DNA from: SKIA01 sp047602905
GTDB lineage: Archaea; Nanobdellota; Nanobdellia; Woesearchaeales; SKIA01
DNA length: 64,000 nt
Assembly: GCA_047602905.1 (NCBI GenBank)
Contig: JBLKOP010000005.1
Location: 1-64,000, forward strand
Reading direction: 5' to 3'
The notes below the pieces were generated by a model. The model was given only the letters and a program-made list of their open reading frames with translations, was not told the DNA's origin and made no database searches. This document shows positions 61,838-64,000 of the stretch, in pieces; within the stretch, counting starts at the first letter, position 1; every line of letters starts with the position of its first letter. The position numbers and the translations under genes were made by a program.

Positions 61838-62404
61838 TTATGGGTTCCAGTATGTTCCACGAAATAAATGTCTTGTTTTTCCTATTGTTCCTGTGTATAC
61901 AATAACTTCTGTTTTTCCTTTAAGAGTGTTTTTTGCTTCTTGAAGACTGCTTATCCAGTGAGGAGGGGTTTTTTGTATGAGTTGTTTGTGAACGAGTAGT
62001 TGAGTAATTCCTGCTTGTTCTATTTCTTGTGCGCAGGGGTCGCAGGGAAACCATGGCATGACCATTAACGCACCAATTGTTGATGTAACGCCGTATGTTC
62101 TGTGAGCGTTTCGTATAGCAAGTATTTCTGCGTGATCAGTATTCTCGTTCTTCCAATTCCTGTCTTGGATGTGTTCGTTTACGTAATCAATATCTTCTTG
62201 ACTTAACAACGATATATCTCTTGAGAGTTGGTTTACTCCTTGCCCTAGTATTCCATTTTTTTCTATAAATGCTCCTACGTGTGTGTTTGGGTCTGTGCTG
62301 TAAGTTGCTATGCGGTACGCTTCTCGCAATAATACCTTGCTTTTCTCGTCTTGTACGTGCGTGTAGCCCTCGAGTAGTTTGTCAATCACGTAGTAAGGAT
62401 ACAC
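61838..62404 (-). CDS. Cytidine/deoxycytidylate deaminase-family protein
   Basis: The 188-aa zinc enzyme has the motif pair DHAEILAI (His-Ala-Glu) and PWFPCDPCAQEI (PCxxC). The order and the STDPNTHVGAFI start match dCMP deaminases, which make dUMP for thymidylate synthesis. The start is probably GTG 62404. Proximity to nrdAB suits a dNTP-supply role. Its upstream region shares a sequence with the second NrdR box. Confidence 0.85.
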   Translation of the reverse strand: MYPYYVIDKLLEGYTHVQDEKSKVLLREAYRIATYSTDPNTHVGAFIEKNGILGQGVNQLSRDISLLSQEDIDYVNEHIQDRNWKNENTDHAEILAIRNAHRTYGVTSTIGALMVMPWFPCDPCAQEIEQAGITQLLVHKQLIQKTPPHWISSLQEAKNTLKGKTEVIVYTGTIGKTRHLFRGTYWNP

Positions 62405-62479
62405 ACAGCATTTTTGTATGTTGTGGTTATTCTGTAGTGGTTACGCACGCATAAAAAGTGTTGTTTTCTGTGTGTATCT

Positions 62480-63973
62480 ATGCTTCAACTCTTCCTTGCT
62501 CTCTTACCGTTTATTCTTATCACGTACTTGCTTGTTGTTCGTAAAGTTGCTGCTAGTACGGTTATGTTGTGGGCGTTCTTAATTACTCTTTCTAGTTTGT
62601 TGTTTGTGTGGCGCCAGCCTTTTGTGGACGTTCTCTCCTCGAGTCTGAAAGGGTTTTTTATTACTATTGATTTGTTGCTTATCATTGCTGGTGTGCTTCT
62701 TATCTTTACGTTACTTAGTCGTACTAAGCACTTGGTTGCTTTGGAGAAGTTTTTTGTTTCTCTTAGTGATAAAGCGCCTGTTCACGTCGTTCTTATCGGC
62801 TTCTTTTTTGTGATGTTTCTTGAGGGCATCGCTGGTTTTGGCACTCCTGCTCTTATCGCTGCTCCTCTCTTAGTGCTTGTTGGTTTGCGTCCTCTCTCTG
62901 CTGTCGTATTAACGCTTGTTGCTGATAGCATGGCTGTGGTGTTTGGGGCTTTTGGTACTCCTGTGGTTGTTGGTCTTGCTGGTCTGCAAGCAAACCTTCT
63001 TGAAGTTTCTTTTCTAAGCGCTTTACTTGCTGGTAGCGTGTTGTTGTTCTTGCCTACGCTTATGTTGTTTTTATACGGCTTGTTAGAGCATAAATCGTTT
63101 GCTCAGCTGCGCCCGTTTCTTCGCTTAACTGTTGTGAGTGGGTTACTTACTGCTGGTTTGTTTGTTTTAAGTGCTTATATTTTTGGTAGCGAGTTACCTA
63201 CTGTTCTTGCTAGTCTTGGCGGGCTAGTTATTGTTCTTGTGCTGCTACGAACTCCTCTTCTTGGTGTAAGAACTAATAGAGGTGTTTCTTCTCGTCAAGC
63301 TCTTCCTGCTATTCTTGCGTACCTTTCTGCTGTGTTCTTGCTGGTTTTTTCTCGTGCTGACGTGTTTGGTTTTGGCTCTTTGTTACAGTCTCTTAGTGTT
63401 TCTGTTTCTCTTACTAACGGAGTTTCTCACTCGTTTTCAGCGTACACTCCTGGCGTGTTGTTACTTCTTGCTTTTGTTTTGTGTCTCTTATTTATTCGTC
63501 CTTCGCAAAAACAAATACGAGGAGCTGTTTTTGATGCGTACACAAAAGCTGCTCCTGTTCTGTTTACTTTAGCGGTTACGTTAATGTTTGCTCAGCTCAT
63601 CATCTATAGTCCTAGTCCTTCTATTCCTAGTTTGCTTGCTGGCTTGTTTTCTGGAACCAACACGTATTACGTGTTTTTTGCTTCTCTTATCGGTGCTTTT
63701 GGGAGTTTCGTTGCTGGTAGCGCTACGGTTAGTAACTTAATGCTTGCGAGTGTTCAGTTAGATGCTGCTGTGGTAAATTCTGTTTCTGAGTCGTTAGTTC
63801 TTGCTTTACAAACCGTTGGTGCGGGTGCTGGTAACATGGTTGCTATTCATAACGTGCTTGCTGTTTTGGCTGTTGTTCACGTGAAGGGAGGTGTTTCTTC
63901 TGTTATTCGCGTTACTGGCTTAGTTGCTATTGTTCTGTGCTTGTTTGTTAGCGTAGTTGCTTTTCTTCTTTAA
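62480..63973 (+). CDS. lldP: L-lactate permease family transporter
   Basis: The 497-aa protein has about 12-13 membrane helices and family landmarks FLEGIAGFGTPALIAAPLLV, ADSMAVVFGAFGTPV and the C-terminal GSATVSNLMLASVQ and GAGNMVAIHNV. It is expected to import or exchange lactate or glycolate with H+ or Na+. Together with the D-2-hydroxyacid dehydrogenase it suggests lactate use or release. The gene is complete; 27 bp remain after it. Confidence 0.93.
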   Translation: MLQLFLALLPFILITYLLVVRKVAASTVMLWAFLITLSSLLFVWRQPFVDVLSSSLKGFFITIDLLLIIAGVLLIFTLLSRTKHLVALEKFFVSLSDKAPVHVVLIGFFFVMFLEGIAGFGTPALIAAPLLVLVGLRPLSAVVLTLVADSMAVVFGAFGTPVVVGLAGLQANLLEVSFLSALLAGSVLLFLPTLMLFLYGLLEHKSFAQLRPFLRLTVVSGLLTAGLFVLSAYIFGSELPTVLASLGGLVIVLVLLRTPLLGVRTNRGVSSRQALPAILAYLSAVFLLVFSRADVFGFGSLLQSLSVSVSLTNGVSHSFSAYTPGVLLLLAFVLCLLFIRPSQKQIRGAVFDAYTKAAPVLFTLAVTLMFAQLIIYSPSPSIPSLLAGLFSGTNTYYVFFASLIGAFGSFVAGSATVSNLMLASVQLDAAVVNSVSESLVLALQTVGAGAGNMVAIHNVLAVLAVVHVKGGVSSVIRVTGLVAIVLCLFVSVVAFLL

Positions 63974-64000
63974 GTAATCTTTATTAAGAAGAGTGTTTTG

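Overview
The window comes from an archaeon with a moderately AT-rich genome. Archaeal markers include an Orc1/Cdc6 initiator, a complete A-type ATP synthase operon, archaeal-type uS15, an archaellin with a class III signal peptide, a TrmB-family regulator and an archaeal TrmA-like methyltransferase. Most transcription units have a TATA box about 25-30 bp before the start codon and almost no leader. Dense packing, many ATGA overlaps, small proteins and a giant N-glycosylation-rich surface protein suggest a DPANN lineage (Woesearchaeota- or Pacearchaeota-like). That placement is inference, since there is no rRNA in the window. TAA, TAG and TGA all act as stops. There are no CRISPR arrays, no rRNAs and no complete insertion sequences, and no gene-free stretch exceeds about 200 bases. 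|| Layout. 1-2361: 3' part of a secreted DUF285-repeat protein. 2421-11156: information processing, with an RQC-UvrD-HRDC helicase, Nudix and SGNH hydrolases (the latter frameshifted), Orc1/Cdc6 with a coupled RecB-like nuclease, and an RNA m5C methyltransferase. 11268-26672: cell surface, with an archaellin, a catalytically dead tyrosine recombinase and a 4368-residue surface protein. 26720-30352: photolyase, uS15, HD and HAD hydrolases. 30341-38259: A-ATPase operon (atpH-I-K-E-C-F-A-B-D) plus a tiny membrane protein. 38382-46904: mixed accessory genes, including a split Tpa1/OGFOD1-like oxygenase, a LOV-domain histidine kinase, a TrmA-like enzyme, TrmB, a nucleotide kinase and a bacilliredoxin. 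46956-52418: a bacterial-type DnaG-like primase coupled to a large nuclease, then tRNA-Lys(CUU) whose 3' end carries a 735-bp insertion encoding a LAGLIDADG endonuclease. 52509-63973: D-2-hydroxyacid dehydrogenase, copper ATPase, a membrane-anchored HTH regulator, DsbA-like oxidoreductase, ribonucleotide reductase with two NrdR boxes, dCMP deaminase and lactate permease. || How it fits together. Several genes imply oxygen and light: photolyase, a LOV kinase with its reactive cysteine, an R2 subunit with Phe at the radical position (class Ic-like), a 2OG/Fe(II) oxygenase and a bacilliredoxin. The ATPase c subunit has a Na+-type site. NrdAB, dCMP deaminase and the HD hydrolase bear on nucleotide supply, and the hydroxyacid dehydrogenase with the lactate permease suggests lactate exchange. 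|| The most unusual signals are: (a) a shared CACTGGACAT motif, resembling the archaeal origin-recognition-box core, 11-12 bp upstream of the TATA elements of the helicase, cdc6 and homing-endonuclease genes; (b) the tRNA-Lys/endonuclease mini-element; (c) the dead recombinase coupled by ATGA to the giant surface protein; (d) NrdR control and a class Ic-like reductase in an archaeon; (e) a Tpa1/OGFOD1 architecture split over two coupled genes.
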